64,000 nt of DNA from contig NZ_NWVC01000003.1 of NCBI RefSeq assembly GCF_002374855.1, positions 124,001-188,000 on the forward strand, given 5' to 3'. The DNA comes from Sphingomonas adhaesiva (GTDB lineage: Bacteria > Pseudomonadota > Alphaproteobacteria > Sphingomonadales > Sphingomonadaceae). Below the pieces are notes generated by a model. The model was not told where the DNA came from. It searched no databases and worked only from the letters and a program-made list of their open reading frames with translations. Within the stretch, counting starts at the first letter, position 1, and every line of letters begins with the position of its first letter. Positions 20,191 through 32,127 of this stretch are shown here, piece by piece. Made by a program: the position numbers and the translations under genes.

Positions 20191-20234
20191 AAACGAAAAA
20201 GGGCGGCCCGTAGCGGGGCCGCCCTTTTTCGTTT
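20191..20234. terminator. Strong bidirectional rho-independent terminator
   Basis: A perfect 19-base-pair stem, AAACGAAAAAGGGCGGCCC with its exact complement, encloses a six-base loop. The A-run on the left arm and T-run on the right arm give a U-tract in either direction. It would end both rpsD (leftward) and the S9 peptidase transcript (rightward). It is the clearest terminator in the window. Confidence 0.9.
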
Positions 20235-20246
20235 CGGTCCGGGGGG

Positions 20247-20303
20247 CGACGCGGCGGAGCCGCGTCGTCGGTCCTCGCCTGGGCGAGGCCGGCCGGTAGC
20301 CGG
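20247..20303 (-). other. Three consecutive hairpins in the rpsD 3' untranslated region
   Basis: Between the rpsD stop and the terminator lie three tidy hairpins: CGACGCGGC-gga-GCCGCGTCG (20247-20267), CCTCGCC-tg-GGCGAGG (20273-20288) and CCGGC-cggta-GCCGG (20289-20303). They would be transcribed as part of the rpsD 3' end. A role in message stability is possible, but nothing here proves it. Confidence 0.5.
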
Positions 20304-20318
20304 ATTCTATTCTGCGCG

Positions 20319-20933
20319 TTAGCGCGAGTAGAATTCGACGACCAGGTTCGGTTCCATCTTCACCGGATAGGGCACCTCGTCCAGCGTCGGCACGCGCACG
20401 AAGGTGATCTTCGAATTGCCGTCAGCCGCGACGTAGTCGGGCACTTCGCGCTCGGCCAGCTGCTGCGCTTCCATGACCAGCGCCATTTCCTGCGCCTTGT
20501 TGCCCAGCGAGATTTCGTCGCCGACGTTGACGCGGCGCGAGGCGACGTTGCACTTCACGCCGTTGACGCGGATGTGGCCGTGGCTGACCAGCTGGCGCGC
20601 GGCGAAGATCGTCGGCGCGAACTTGGCGCGGTAGACGATCATGTCCAGGCGACGCTCGAGCAGGCCGATCAGGTTCTGCGAGGTATCGCCCTTCATGCGC
20701 GACGCTTCGTCATAGGCGTGGCGGAACTGCTTTTCCGTCACGTCGCCGTAATAGCCCTTCAGCTTCTGCTTGGCGCGCAGCTGGATGCCGAAGTCCGACA
20801 TCTTGCCCTTGCGGCGCTGGCCGTGCTGGCCGGGGCCGTATTCGCGCTTGTTCACCGGGGACTTGGGACGGCCCCAGATGTTCTCGCCCATGCGGCGATC
20901 GAGCTTGTACTTGGCGCTGTGGCGCTTCGACAT
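20319..20933 (-). CDS. rpsD: 30S ribosomal protein S4
   Basis: S4 binds 16S rRNA early in assembly of the small subunit and helps form the mRNA entry channel. The 204-residue protein has the N-terminal [20 protein letters not shown] block and the S4 RNA-binding domain at about residues 92-155, with [26 protein letters not shown] and the final NLVVEFYSR. The length is standard. It stands alone rather than in the alpha operon, as is usual in alphaproteobacteria. It ends into the hairpins and terminator at 20191-20303. Confidence 0.98.
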   Translation of the reverse strand: MSKRHSAKYKLDRRMGENIWGRPKSPVNKREYGPGQHGQRRKGKMSDFGIQLRAKQKLKGYYGDVTEKQFRHAYDEASRMKGDTSQNLIGLLERRLDMIVYRAKFAPTIFAARQLVSHGHIRVNGVKCNVASRRVNVGDEISLGNKAQEMALVMEAQQLAEREVPDYVAADGNSKITFVRVPTLDEVPYPVKMEPNLVVEFYSR

Positions 20934-21119
20934 GTGTGTTCCTTGCAATATGCGAACGACGTTGGTCCCGGTCTTCGCGCTGCATCGTCCCGTGGTTGAG
21001 ATAAGGCAGGCCCGCCGCTTCACCGGGGTGCGGGGGCGATTGCGAAGCGGCGCGCCTAGCCGGGAGGGGGCGGCGAGTCAAGCTGGACGGCGCGGCGCGG
21101 GGCGGATAGCAGCCGGGGC

Positions 21120-21428
21120 ATGAACCCGATCCTTCCCGGTGCCGATTGTACCACCATGGCCGAGGTGCGCGCCGGCGTCGACGCGCTGGACCGCGAACTG
21201 GTGGCGATGTTGCGGCGTCGCTTCGACTATATGGACGCCGCCGCGCGCATCAAGCCGGCACGCACCGCGGTGCGCGACGAGGCGCGCAAGGCGCAGGTGA
21301 TCGCGCAGGCGCGCGCCGCCGCCGAGGCCGCCGGCCTGCCGGGCGAGGCGATCGCGGCGCTGTGGGAGCAACTGGTCGAGGCGTCGATCGCCTACGAACT
21401 GGCGGCGTTCGACCGGCGCGCGGGATAG
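21120..21428 (+). CDS. Chorismate mutase, PchB-like
   Basis: A 102-residue all-helical AroQ-fold protein. DCTTMAEVRAGVDALDRELVAMLRRRFDYMDAAARIK resembles PchB, the isochorismate-pyruvate lyase of salicylate synthesis. The substrate arginines and lysine of the fold are in RRRFDYMDAAARIK. The C-terminal helix LWEQLVEASIAYELAAFD closes the site. It could be a stand-alone chorismate mutase (prephenate synthesis) or a PchB-type lyase. No salicylate or siderophore genes are nearby, so chorismate mutase is the safer call. It lies divergent from rpsD across a 186-base gap and converges on the next gene, with four bases between the stops. Confidence 0.85.
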   Translation: MNPILPGADCTTMAEVRAGVDALDRELVAMLRRRFDYMDAAARIKPARTAVRDEARKAQVIAQARAAAEAAGLPGEAIAALWEQLVEASIAYELAAFDRRAG

Positions 21429-21432
21429 CCCC

Positions 21433-22164
21433 TCACACCTTCGCGGCGTAGATCATCCGGCCCGGGCCGAGGCGTTCGAACACCTCCGCCAGATCGCGCT
21501 CGCCGACCGCGAAGCAGCCCTGGCTGCGCCCCAGCATCCCGCGGCGCGAGATCATGTCGGGATTGGCATACCAGGCGGCGTGGACGACGATCGCACGGTC
21601 CAGCGCATTGTCGTTGGTGCGATCCAGTCCGATCAGCCGCTGCGACCGGCCATGCTTGCCGACGTAATAATCGTCGGTCAGGAACGCGCCCTCGCACGAG
21701 GCGTTGGAGCCGTTGGCGTTGGAGAAGCGCTGGACATAGCCGGTGTGCGCCGGGTCCGATCCGCTGCCGTGCGCGACCAGTTTGGACGTGACGCGCCCGC
21801 TTTCCAGGTTGATGAGGTGGAAGCGCGGGCGGCTGGACCCGGCGGAAAAGTCCGCCACCGCCATCCGGTCATGCCGCGCGATGCGGCTGCCGTGGCGTTC
21901 CAGCGCGGCCATCGCGCGCTGCATCAGCTGGCGATTCACCCCCGGTGCGACGATCGTGTCGCGCACCGCCGGCTGTGCCGCGACGGCCGCGCGGGCGGCC
22001 GGATGCGCGCCCGGATAGACGTCCGGCGGCAGCAGCGATTCGGGCATGCTGCGCTGGCGCATTCCGGCGGAAACAGCACCGGGGATCATCAGCGCCCCGG
22101 CAAGCACACCACCGGTCTTCAACAAGTGGCGGCGCGACGGCGCCGCATCCTGCGACCATTTCAT
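21433..22164 (-). CDS. Murein L,D-transpeptidase catalytic-domain protein (YkuD_2 type)
   Basis: A 243-residue exported protein. An N-terminal RRHLLKTGG motif followed by a hydrophobic stretch looks like a twin-arginine-type signal. The catalytic region VVHAAWYANPD then GRSQGCFAVGE carries the His and Cys expected of L,D-transpeptidase-related enzymes that cross-link or trim peptidoglycan. The start at 22164 is preferred because GGGGAA lies upstream and the signal begins directly; the frame remains open 24 codons further. It is divergent from a second L,D-transpeptidase gene, and the two may share a promoter region (22165-22374). Confidence 0.85.
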   Translation of the reverse strand: MKWSQDAAPSRRHLLKTGGVLAGALMIPGAVSAGMRQRSMPESLLPPDVYPGAHPAARAAVAAQPAVRDTIVAPGVNRQLMQRAMAALERHGSRIARHDRMAVADFSAGSSRPRFHLINLESGRVTSKLVAHGSGSDPAHTGYVQRFSNANGSNASCEGAFLTDDYYVGKHGRSQRLIGLDRTNDNALDRAIVVHAAWYANPDMISRRGMLGRSQGCFAVGERDLAEVFERLGPGRMIYAAKV

Positions 22165-22374
22165 ATGTTCAACAATTCCCCGCTCCATTGCCGATGCTGA
22201 TAGCATGAAAGGAGTGAACAATCCGCAACCTGGCACGCTGCTTGCGTTGCCGTTCCGGACATTGGCCGTGGAATCCCAACGCTTCGTCGCCCGGCACCAA
22301 AATGGCGGTGGGACGTTCCCTTGATGACAGCCCGCCGCCGCGCCGCGGCGGGCACGGACATGAAAGGATCATTG

Positions 22375-22968
22375 ATGCGGCGATTCGCCCGTTACCTGAT
22401 CGTGCCGGTCCTCGCCGGCCTCGCCATCCCCGCCGCCCCCGCCGCCGCCGAGGCGATGGACAGCCTTGCGATCACCGAGGCCGCCGCCGCACTGGCGCCG
22501 AATCGTTACCTGTGGACCGACCGGCAGGCGGAGGGGGCGGTGAGCGTGCTGATCTCCATCCCCGACCAGCGCGCCTATGTGTTCCGCGGACAGACGCTGG
22601 TGGCGGCATCGGCGGTGTCGACCGGCACCGACGACCGGCCGACCCCGACCGGGCGGTTCACGATCCTGCAGAAGAAGGCGTTCCACCGTTCCAACCTGTA
22701 TGACGATGCGCCGATGCCGTACATGCAGCGGCTGACGTGGGACGGCGTGGCGCTGCACGCGGGGCGCAACCCCGGCTTTCCCGCGTCGCACGGCTGCATC
22801 CGCCTGCCGACCGCCTTTGCGAAAAAGCTGTTCGACATCACGCAGTTGGGCGCGACGGTGGAGGTGACCGACATGGCGTACGTGTCGGGGATGGACGCGC
22901 CGGTCAGCGACGAAGGCGAGGTGGCGCGCGTGAATGCGGCGGCGGGGGATGTGCTGGCGAGCCGGTGA
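22375..22968 (+). CDS. L,D-transpeptidase, YkuD domain
   Basis: A 197-residue exported protein with a Sec signal peptide (residues 1-25, ending PAAAEA). The YkuD domain at about residues 57-165 has SIPDQRAYVFRG at the start, PTPTGRFTI in the middle and the active site SHGCIRLP with Cys141. Such enzymes form 3-3 cross-links in peptidoglycan or attach proteins to it. AAAGGA at 22364-22369 sets the start at the ATG at 22375; upstream ATGs at 22324 and 22360 are less well placed. It is divergent from another L,D-transpeptidase-family gene. Confidence 0.9.
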   Translation: MRRFARYLIVPVLAGLAIPAAPAAAEAMDSLAITEAAAALAPNRYLWTDRQAEGAVSVLISIPDQRAYVFRGQTLVAASAVSTGTDDRPTPTGRFTILQKKAFHRSNLYDDAPMPYMQRLTWDGVALHAGRNPGFPASHGCIRLPTAFAKKLFDITQLGATVEVTDMAYVSGMDAPVSDEGEVARVNAAAGDVLASR

Positions 22969-22980
22969 GGGGTTTTCGGG

Positions 22981-23230
22981 TTCACGCGAAGACGCGAAGA
23001 CGCGAAGAAGAAGGGGGGCGCGCGGAGGCGTGGATAAGAAGGTCATTCGCGCAGAGACGCAGAGACGCGGAGGTGTCGCGTTAGACGCGAAGCGTCTTTT
23101 GTCAGTCGCTCGCGGGAGGAAGAGCTGCCGCTTGCATGAGGCACCATCATCTCTGCGCCTCCGCGCCTCCGCGTGAACAAACCTTCTTGCTTCTCTTCGC
23201 GTCTTCGCGTCTTCGCGTCTTCGCGTGAAG
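22981..23230. repeat. Nested inverted tandem repeats (GCGAAGA / GCGGAG type)
   Basis: Four blocks of short direct repeats are arranged as two nested inverted pairs. Outer: (CGCGAAGA)n at 22984-23009 and its complement (CTTCGCGT)n at 23194-23229. Inner: (CGCAGAGA)n ending CGCGGAGG at 23049-23073 and its complement at 23150-23175. A small AGACGC-gaa-GCGTCT hairpin sits between them. The 322-base gap (22969-23290) holds no convincing gene. It abuts the disturbed sirtuin locus. Confidence 0.85.
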
Positions 23231-23290
23231 ATAACCCTTCCAATACGCCCCGCGGTGGGAATGTCCGCCCATACCGCATAGGGTGCGCCG

Positions 23291-23464
23291 ATGGCCTACC
23301 TACGCAACATCGTCATCCTCACTGGCGCGGGCGTGTCCGCGGAGAGCGGCATCGCGACGTTCCGCGGGCCGGGCGGATTGTGGGAGGGGCACCGGGTCGA
23401 GGAGGTTTGCACGGATAAACGATTATCGCTGGCGAGTTTGCGCTTCTCCGGAACCTGTCGCTAA
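23291..23464 (+). pseudogene. Truncated sirtuin (CobB-like) fragment
   Basis: A 57-codon frame whose first 41 residues are the N-terminal NAD-binding part of a SIR2 deacylase: [20 protein letters not shown], then [14 protein letters not shown]. Homology ends there. The last 16 residues (DKRLSLA...) match nothing in the family, and the frame stops at 23464. All later sirtuin elements (NVDDLH, catalytic His, zinc Cys) are absent. A complete sirtuin starts 350 bases downstream. Over the 57 bases coding IVILTGAG to TFR the two copies agree at 48 positions, and the HRVE-VCT segment also matches (21 of 24). It is a leftover of a duplication or an insertion event. Confidence 0.85.
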
Positions 23465-23472
23465 AGTTGAGA

Positions 23473-23817
23473 ATGGCAGCAATCGGACCAGAGGATTGGC
23501 TTAAGGCCGAACGCGAGGAGCGACGTGCATCGAAGGCCAACTTGGCGGGCATGTATATGGCCGGTCCTTGGATCGGCTTGGTTGCAATCGCCTCGCTCCC
23601 GGTCATCGCCGTGGCAGGCGAAGGCGACTACATCATCGCCGTTCTCGGCGTCATGTGGCTTGCCCAGTCAATCGTGGCGCTCCGTGTGCGGAGAGCTAGC
23701 GAGAAAGGGACGGTGCGACGAGCGTGTGCGACTTGGGTGCTCGTATGGGCTTCGATCCTTTGTGTGGCTATGTTCCTGATCGCCGTTGCTTTCGCATCTG
23801 ACGGAAGTTGGCGGTGA
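23473..23817 (+). CDS. Small hypothetical membrane protein in lower-GC insert
   Basis: I do not recognise this 114-residue protein. It has a charged N terminus (KAEREERRASK) and about three hydrophobic segments, at residues 27-48, 54-72 and 83-108, with an Arg/Lys-rich loop between the second and third. Base composition and codon choice (many A/T third positions) differ from all neighbours, so it looks recently acquired. The ATG at 23473 follows the end of the sirtuin fragment, and a TTG two codons earlier is also possible. Its TGA overlaps the GTG start of the intact sirtuin (GTGA), so the two may be co-translated. The function is unknown. Confidence 0.6.
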   Translation: MAAIGPEDWLKAEREERRASKANLAGMYMAGPWIGLVAIASLPVIAVAGEGDYIIAVLGVMWLAQSIVALRVRRASEKGTVRRACATWVLVWASILCVAMFLIAVAFASDGSWR

Positions 23818-24551
23818 GCGACGTTCCCAGCATCGTCATCCTCACCGGCGCGGGCATCTCGGCCGAGTCCGGCATCCCGACATTCCGCGCCGAAAACGGT
23901 GTAAGCTATTGGGATGGTGACATAATCGACTTTGTTCCGAAAAAGCACCGCGTCGAGGACGTGTGCACGCCCGAGGCGCTGGCGGGCGATCCCGAGCTGG
24001 TGCATCGTTTCTACGACTTGCGGCGCGCGGCACTGGCGGGGGTGGTGCCCAATGCGGCGCATGAGGCGCTGGCGCGGCTGGATCGTGCGTGGGAGGCTGA
24101 GTTGCTGATCGTCACGCAGAATGTCGATGACCTGCACGAGCGTGCCGGGGCGGTGCGGATGCTGCACATGCATGGCGAGTTGAACAGTGCGGTGTGCGCC
24201 GCATGCGGTGCGCGGGCGGAATGGCGCGGGGCGTTGCCGCCGGGGACGCGCTGCGCCGCATGCGGGGCGGGGGCGTTGCGGCCGGACATCGTGTTCTTCG
24301 GCGAGATGCCCTACCAGATGGCGCGGATCGAGGCGGCGCTGGCGGCGGCGGACCTGTTCGTGTCGATCGGGACGTCGGGCGCGGTCTATCCGGCGGCGGG
24401 GTTCGTCCAGACCGCGCGCGCTTATGGCGCGGCGACGCTGGAGCTGAACCTGGAGCCGTCGGCGGGCAGCGCGTGGTTCGACGAGACGCGGCTGGGCGCG
24501 GCGGGGGTGCTGGTGCCGGCGTGGGTGGACGAGGTGCTGGCGCGCCGGTGA
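23814..24551 (+). CDS. cobB: NAD-dependent protein deacylase of the sirtuin family, with insertion
   Basis: A 245-residue class III sirtuin (CobB type) that removes acyl groups from lysines using NAD. Visible elements are GAGISAESGIPTFR, TQNVDDLHERAG, the catalytic His in LHMHGEL, four zinc cysteines (C-x2-C ... C-x2-C around CAACG), PDIVFFGE, and IGTSGAVYPAAGF. Between TFR and HRVEDV, where the truncated copy has eight residues (GPGGLWEG), this gene has 19. The extra sequence is 44% GC by count (25 of 57 bases) in a very GC-rich gene. That places an odd insertion in the cofactor-binding loop. The start is GTG at 23814. Activity is likely but not certain. Confidence 0.88.
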   Translation: MSDVPSIVILTGAGISAESGIPTFRAENGVSYWDGDIIDFVPKKHRVEDVCTPEALAGDPELVHRFYDLRRAALAGVVPNAAHEALARLDRAWEAELLIVTQNVDDLHERAGAVRMLHMHGELNSAVCAACGARAEWRGALPPGTRCAACGAGALRPDIVFFGEMPYQMARIEAALAAADLFVSIGTSGAVYPAAGFVQTARAYGAATLELNLEPSAGSAWFDETRLGAAGVLVPAWVDEVLARR

Positions 24552-24596
24552 GGCGGGGCGGGTGCGGCGGCGTTGCGCGGGAGGTGAGAGAGATGG

Positions 24597-24885
24597 GCCC
24601 CTGCCTGCGCAGGGGCGACGGGGGCGGCGTTATCCCAACGCAGGCTGGGGGGTGCGAAGGTCGGTTTTGCTGCCTTTTCACTCATCCACCCCGGCGGGGG
24701 CCGGGGTCCATGGCGCCGCAGACGCATCGGCTTGTGCGTTCGGCGAGACGTGGATGCCGGAACAGGTCCGGCATGACGGAAATGGGGGGGCGTTACGCGC
24801 GTCACCGGGAGGCCCCTGCCTGCGCAGGGGCGACGGGTGGTGGTGGGAAGTGCCACCGGGGGCCCCCGCTTTCGCTGGAGCCTCC
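24597..24885. repeat. Dense intergenic hairpin repeats between cobB and gyrB
   Basis: The 360-base gap between two convergent genes carries several short palindromes: GCCCCTGCctgcGCAGGGGC twice (about 24598 and 24811), CCCAACGCAGGCTGGGG near 24634, an ATGCCGGAacaggTCCGGCAT unit near 24754, and GGGGGCCCCCGC near 24853. They belong to the same families as the repeats elsewhere in the window. No gene is apparent. Confidence 0.75.
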
Positions 24886-24911
24886 CGATGTGGGCAGTTC
24901 GGCAGGATAGC

Positions 24912-28409
<3,498 letters not shown>

Positions 28410-29735
28410 TCAGTTCGGCGACGCGTCGGCCCGGTCGGGCAGCAGCAGGAAGCAGGTCGCCGCCGCGAGCAGCGCCGCACTGCCGATCGCCAGCGCGACG
28501 GCGTAATTGCCGAACAGGTCGTGCAGCCGCCCGAAGCCGATGATCCCCAGCGCGGTGCCGAGCAGCGCGACCGGCATCGCCGAGCCGTAGATTTCGGCAT
28601 AGGCGCGCAGCCCGAACAGGCGCGCCGCCAGGAATGGCAAGAGGTCGTTCTCCGCGCCGTTCATCAGCCCCGCCAGGAACACCAGCAGCATCAGCGGCAC
28701 CAGCCCGTGCGCGCCGCCCGCCAGCAGCGCGAAGGCGGCGGCGGAGACGAGCGCGACCGCCGCGGCGACCGGCTGTGGCCGGAAGCGGTCGATCAGCGTG
28801 CCGACCAGCAGCCGCCCGGCGATCGCGCTGACCCCGAAGCCGGTCAGCAGCAGCGCGGCCTGCCCGCCGCCCAGCCCGCGGTCGACGCCGATCGGCACCA
28901 GTTGGGTGACGAGGCCGGTGGTCGCCAGATTGACCAGCAGCGCCGATGCCACCATCAGCCAGAAGCGCCGGTCGCGGCGCGCCTCCTTCGCACTGACGCC
29001 GGGCAGCAGCGGCGCGTCGGCGACGACCGGCGGGGCGGCGGCGGCGGGGATGCCGCGGATGCCCAGCAGGATCGGCGGCAGCGCCAGCACGGTGCCGGCC
29101 ACCGCCAGCAGCACGAATCCCGCGCGCCAGCCCCATTGCGCCACCACCGTACCCAGCACGGGTGCGGCGACCATCGTCATCAGCGCCAGCCCCGAGGTGC
29201 CGAGCGCCAGCGCCAGCCCGCGCTGGCGCCGGAACGCGACCGCGATCAGCTTGCCGTAGGACAGGCTGCTGGTGCCGGGCAGCGCCATGACGATCAGCAG
29301 CACGCCGAGGTGATATTGCCACAGCCCGCCGGCCAGCAGCGCGAGGCACAGATAGCCGGCGGCGAGCAGCAGCATCGAGCCGAGAATGACCGGGCGCACC
29401 CCGAAGCGGTCGGCCAGCCGCCCGACCAGCGGCGCGACCAGCGCGCCGATCAGCCCCAGCCCGGCGGCGGTGGCGATATCGCCGCGCGACCAGCCGAACG
29501 CGGCCTGCAACGCGGGGGTGAAGATGCTGGACATGTTCTGGAACAGTCCCGGCCCCAGCCCGGCGCCGACCATCGCCGCGCCGACCAGCGGCCAGCCGCG
29601 CCGCCATTCGACGAGGCTGCGCGACGCGGTCGCTCGGCTCGGCGGATCGAGCGGGGTGAAGGGCGGGGGAGGGACGACGGGTGGCTCCGGGGCTGGTGAT
29701 GACGGGATAACGTCGCCGGTGGCGATTGGGTGCAC
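28410..29735 (-). CDS. Major facilitator superfamily transporter
   Basis: A 441-residue inner-membrane transporter with twelve predicted helices and a Pro-rich cytoplasmic N-terminal tail of about 45 residues. The MFS loop signature appears as GRLADRFGVRPVI between helices 2 and 3 and again, weaker, as GTLIDRFRPQP in the second half. The overall pattern (LGPGLFQNMSSIFTP, FGWSRGDIATA) resembles the monocarboxylate / oxalate-formate antiporter group. The substrate cannot be decided. Translation probably begins at the GTG at 29735. It is followed by the hydrolase gene on the same strand. Confidence 0.85.
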   Translation of the reverse strand: MHPIATGDVIPSSPAPEPPVVPPPPFTPLDPPSRATASRSLVEWRRGWPLVGAAMVGAGLGPGLFQNMSSIFTPALQAAFGWSRGDIATAAGLGLIGALVAPLVGRLADRFGVRPVILGSMLLLAAGYLCLALLAGGLWQYHLGVLLIVMALPGTSSLSYGKLIAVAFRRQRGLALALGTSGLALMTMVAAPVLGTVVAQWGWRAGFVLLAVAGTVLALPPILLGIRGIPAAAAPPVVADAPLLPGVSAKEARRDRRFWLMVASALLVNLATTGLVTQLVPIGVDRGLGGGQAALLLTGFGVSAIAGRLLVGTLIDRFRPQPVAAAVALVSAAAFALLAGGAHGLVPLMLLVFLAGLMNGAENDLLPFLAARLFGLRAYAEIYGSAMPVALLGTALGIIGFGRLHDLFGNYAVALAIGSAALLAAATCFLLLPDRADASPN

Positions 29736-29757
29736 GGGCGTAACGGTCTAAGTTTCC

Positions 29758-29996
29758 GTCATGCAGGACCGGTTCCGGCATCCACGGTGCCGCGTACGCA
29801 CACGGCGGATGTGTCGGAATTGGTCGGGACCTTCGCGTATCCCGGTTTTGCTGAATCGTCCGTCACTCCGGCGAAAGCGAGATCTTTGTAAAACCCACGC
29901 CGTCATGCCGGACTTGTTCCGGCATCCACCGCGCCGCGCCCTTGCAAGGCGTTGATTTTGCGGCACGGTGGACCCCGGAACAAGTCCGGGGTGACG
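29758..29996. repeat. REP-like repeats, including one full composite element
   Basis: A single ATGCAGGA/TTCCGGCAT unit lies at about 29760-29783. A full composite element spans 29901-29996: ATGCCGGActtgTTCCGGCAT, then GCAAGGCGTTGATTTTGCGG, then ACCCCGGAacaagTCCGGGGT. The latter aligns with the copy at 19970-20065 along its length. The 361-base gap between two same-strand genes shows no other feature. Confidence 0.8.
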
Positions 29997-30096
29997 GGAG
30001 CGGGGGGCAGAGGTTTCGAACAGAAAAGAGCGTCCGGTGCGGCGTTTCCGTGAAGGTTCTGGGACCGGGCCGGAACGGCGGCGGGCCCCCCCCGCG

Positions 30097-31137
30097 CTAC
30101 AGCGCCATGCGCGTCGCATCGCCCGCGGCGTCGAACAGCGCGGGTTCGGTGCCGGTCATCCACGTCTGTCCCAGCGGCGCCAATCGCGCGAACAGGCCGG
30201 CGCGGCGTGCGGGATCGAGGTGGGCGGCGACTTCGTCGAGCAGCAGCACCGGCGGCTGGCCGGCGCGCGCGGCGACCAGTTCGGCATGCGCCAGCACGAT
30301 GCCGAGCAGCAGCGCCTTCTGTTCGCCGGTCGAGGCGCTGGCGGCGGCGCGCCCCTTGTCGACATGGGTGACGGTGAGGTCGGCGCGGTGCGGCCCGGTA
30401 ATCGTGCGGCCCGCCGCCGCATCGCGCGCGCGGCCGTGGCGCAGCGCCTGCGCCAGATCGGCCTCGTCCCCCTGCCACCCGTCGAGCGCGATCGCGGCGC
30501 GCGGCAGGATGCCCTGCGCCGGCTGTGCCGCCAGCGCGGCGGCGAGCGCGTCGACGGTGCGGCGCCGCGCGGCGTCCAGCGCGGCGCCGTGGAGCGCCAT
30601 CTGCGCCTCCAGCGCGTCGAGCCAGCCGGGATCGGGTGCGCCCTCCGCCAGCAGTCGGTTGCGCGCGCGCATCGCCGCTTCGTAGCGGCTGGTGTGGCGC
30701 GCATGGCCCGGCGCCAGCGCCAGCACCAGCCGGTCGAGGAAGCGGCGGCGTTCCCCGGCCGGTTCGGTGAACAGCCGGTCCATTGCCGGGGTCAGCCACA
30801 GCACCGCGACCCGTTCCGCCAGCGCCGAGGCCTGCGCCGCCGCGCCGTTGATGCGCGTGACGCGGCGTTCGGGCGCGGTGGGATGCGCGCCGGTCGCCAG
30901 ATCGACCCCGTCCGCCAGCGTCGCGGCGACGCCGAACCCGCCCGGCCCGTCGCTGCGCGCCATGTCCGACAGCGCGGCGCGGCGCAGCCCGCGGCCGGGG
31001 GCGAGCAGCGACACCGCTTCCAGCACGTTGGTCTTGCCCGCGCCGTTCGCGCCGGTGAGGATCACGAACCCCGGTCCCGGCGCCAGCGCGAGGCCCGCAT
31101 GGTTGCGGAAATCGGTAAGGACCAGGCGCGACAGCAT
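30097..31137 (-). CDS. recF: DNA replication and repair protein RecF
   Basis: A 346-residue SMC-like ATPase that loads RecA at gaps with RecO and RecR. Walker A is [12 protein letters not shown] near residue 30, preceded by the typical [10 protein letters not shown]. The ABC signature is [11 protein letters not shown], and Walker B is [20 protein letters not shown] is the D-loop-adjacent family stretch. I start at [13 protein letters not shown] (31137), because the longer upstream frame overlaps the divergent rarD. gyrB lies about 3 kb downstream on the same strand, but dnaA and dnaN are absent, so this is not an intact origin cluster. Confidence 0.95.
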   Translation of the reverse strand: MLSRLVLTDFRNHAGLALAPGPGFVILTGANGAGKTNVLEAVSLLAPGRGLRRAALSDMARSDGPGGFGVAATLADGVDLATGAHPTAPERRVTRINGAAAQASALAERVAVLWLTPAMDRLFTEPAGERRRFLDRLVLALAPGHARHTSRYEAAMRARNRLLAEGAPDPGWLDALEAQMALHGAALDAARRRTVDALAAALAAQPAQGILPRAAIALDGWQGDEADLAQALRHGRARDAAAGRTITGPHRADLTVTHVDKGRAAASASTGEQKALLLGIVLAHAELVAARAGQPPVLLLDEVAAHLDPARRAGLFARLAPLGQTWMTGTEPALFDAAGDATRMAL

Positions 31138-31213
31138 CGCCGACCGCCGTAGGACGCGGCGCGGGGCGTGTCGAATGGGGAAAACGGGGTTGCGCCGCAG
31201 CCCCGCGCCCGCG

Positions 31214-32104
31214 ATGGCCGCGCGCATGACGGAAAGCGGGAATGCGACGCGCAGCGGCCTGATCCTGGGCATCGGCGCCTATGCGCTATGGGGATTGCTG
31301 CCGCTGTACCTGCGGCTGCTGCGCGGCGTGCCGTCGCTGGAGGTGCTGGCGCATCGCATCGTCTGGTCGCTGCTGCTGCTGGTGGCGATCGTCGCCGTCA
31401 CGCGGCAGGCGGGCGCGATCCGCGCGGCGGCGCGCGGGCGGACGCTGGCGTTGCTGGCGGCGTCGGCGACGCTGATCGCGATCAACTGGCTGGTCTATAT
31501 CTGGGCGGTCCAGCACGGCCATGTGCTGGAAGCGAGCCTGGGCTATTTCATCAACCCGCTGGTCAATGTCGCGCTGGGCATGGCGTTGCTGGGCGAGACG
31601 ATCGGGCGCGTGCAGAAGGCGGCGGTCGCGGTGGCGGCGGTGGGCGTCGCGGTGATGGCGCTGTCGGGCGGGGGCGCGCTGTGGATATCGCTGACGCTGG
31701 CGCTCAGCTTCGGCGGCTATGGCCTGATCCGCAAGGTGGCGGCGATCGATTCGCTGGGCGGGTTGACGGTGGAAACCGCGCTGCTGCTGGCCCCGGCGCT
31801 GGCGGTGATCGTGCTGGCGCACGGTAGCGGGCAGGGAGCGTTCGGGCAGGACCGCACGATCGACCTGCTGCTGGTGCTGGCGGGCGTGGTGACGGCGGTG
31901 CCGCTGCTGATGTTCGCCGCGGCGGCGCGGCGGCTGCGCTACGCCACGATGGGGCTGCTGCAATATATCGCGCCGACGTTGCAGTTCGTGGAGGCGGTAA
32001 TGCTGTTCCACGAACCGTTGCGGCCGGTGCACGTCGTCACCTTCGCGCTGATCTGGACCGGTTGTGCGCTCTACGCCTGGGGCGGGTGGCGGCGCGCGGG
32101 CTGA
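31214..32104 (+). CDS. rarD: EamA-family permease RarD
   Basis: A 296-residue membrane protein with about ten helices in two EamA (DMT) repeats. The first helix, [19 protein letters not shown], and [16 protein letters not shown] at mid-protein are diagnostic of RarD (chloramphenicol-sensitivity protein family). C-terminal [11 protein letters not shown] is also typical. The natural substrate is not known. ATGs at 31214 and 31226 are both possible; neither has a clear ribosome-binding site. It is divergent from recF. Confidence 0.9.
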   Translation: MAARMTESGNATRSGLILGIGAYALWGLLPLYLRLLRGVPSLEVLAHRIVWSLLLLVAIVAVTRQAGAIRAAARGRTLALLAASATLIAINWLVYIWAVQHGHVLEASLGYFINPLVNVALGMALLGETIGRVQKAAVAVAAVGVAVMALSGGGALWISLTLALSFGGYGLIRKVAAIDSLGGLTVETALLLAPALAVIVLAHGSGQGAFGQDRTIDLLLVLAGVVTAVPLLMFAAAARRLRYATMGLLQYIAPTLQFVEAVMLFHEPLRPVHVVTFALIWTGCALYAWGGWRRAG

Positions 32105-32127
32105 ACCGCCCGCGCGCGCCGGTCACA

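Noticed and set aside
22981-23230. Possible CRISPR array
   Set aside because: The repeats are 7-8 bases long, contiguous and mirrored, with no unique spacers of even length and no cas genes nearby.
23173-23418. Plus-strand frame reading through the tandem repeats into the sirtuin fragment
   Set aside because: Its sequence is out of frame with the sirtuin homology and its first part is translated repeat.
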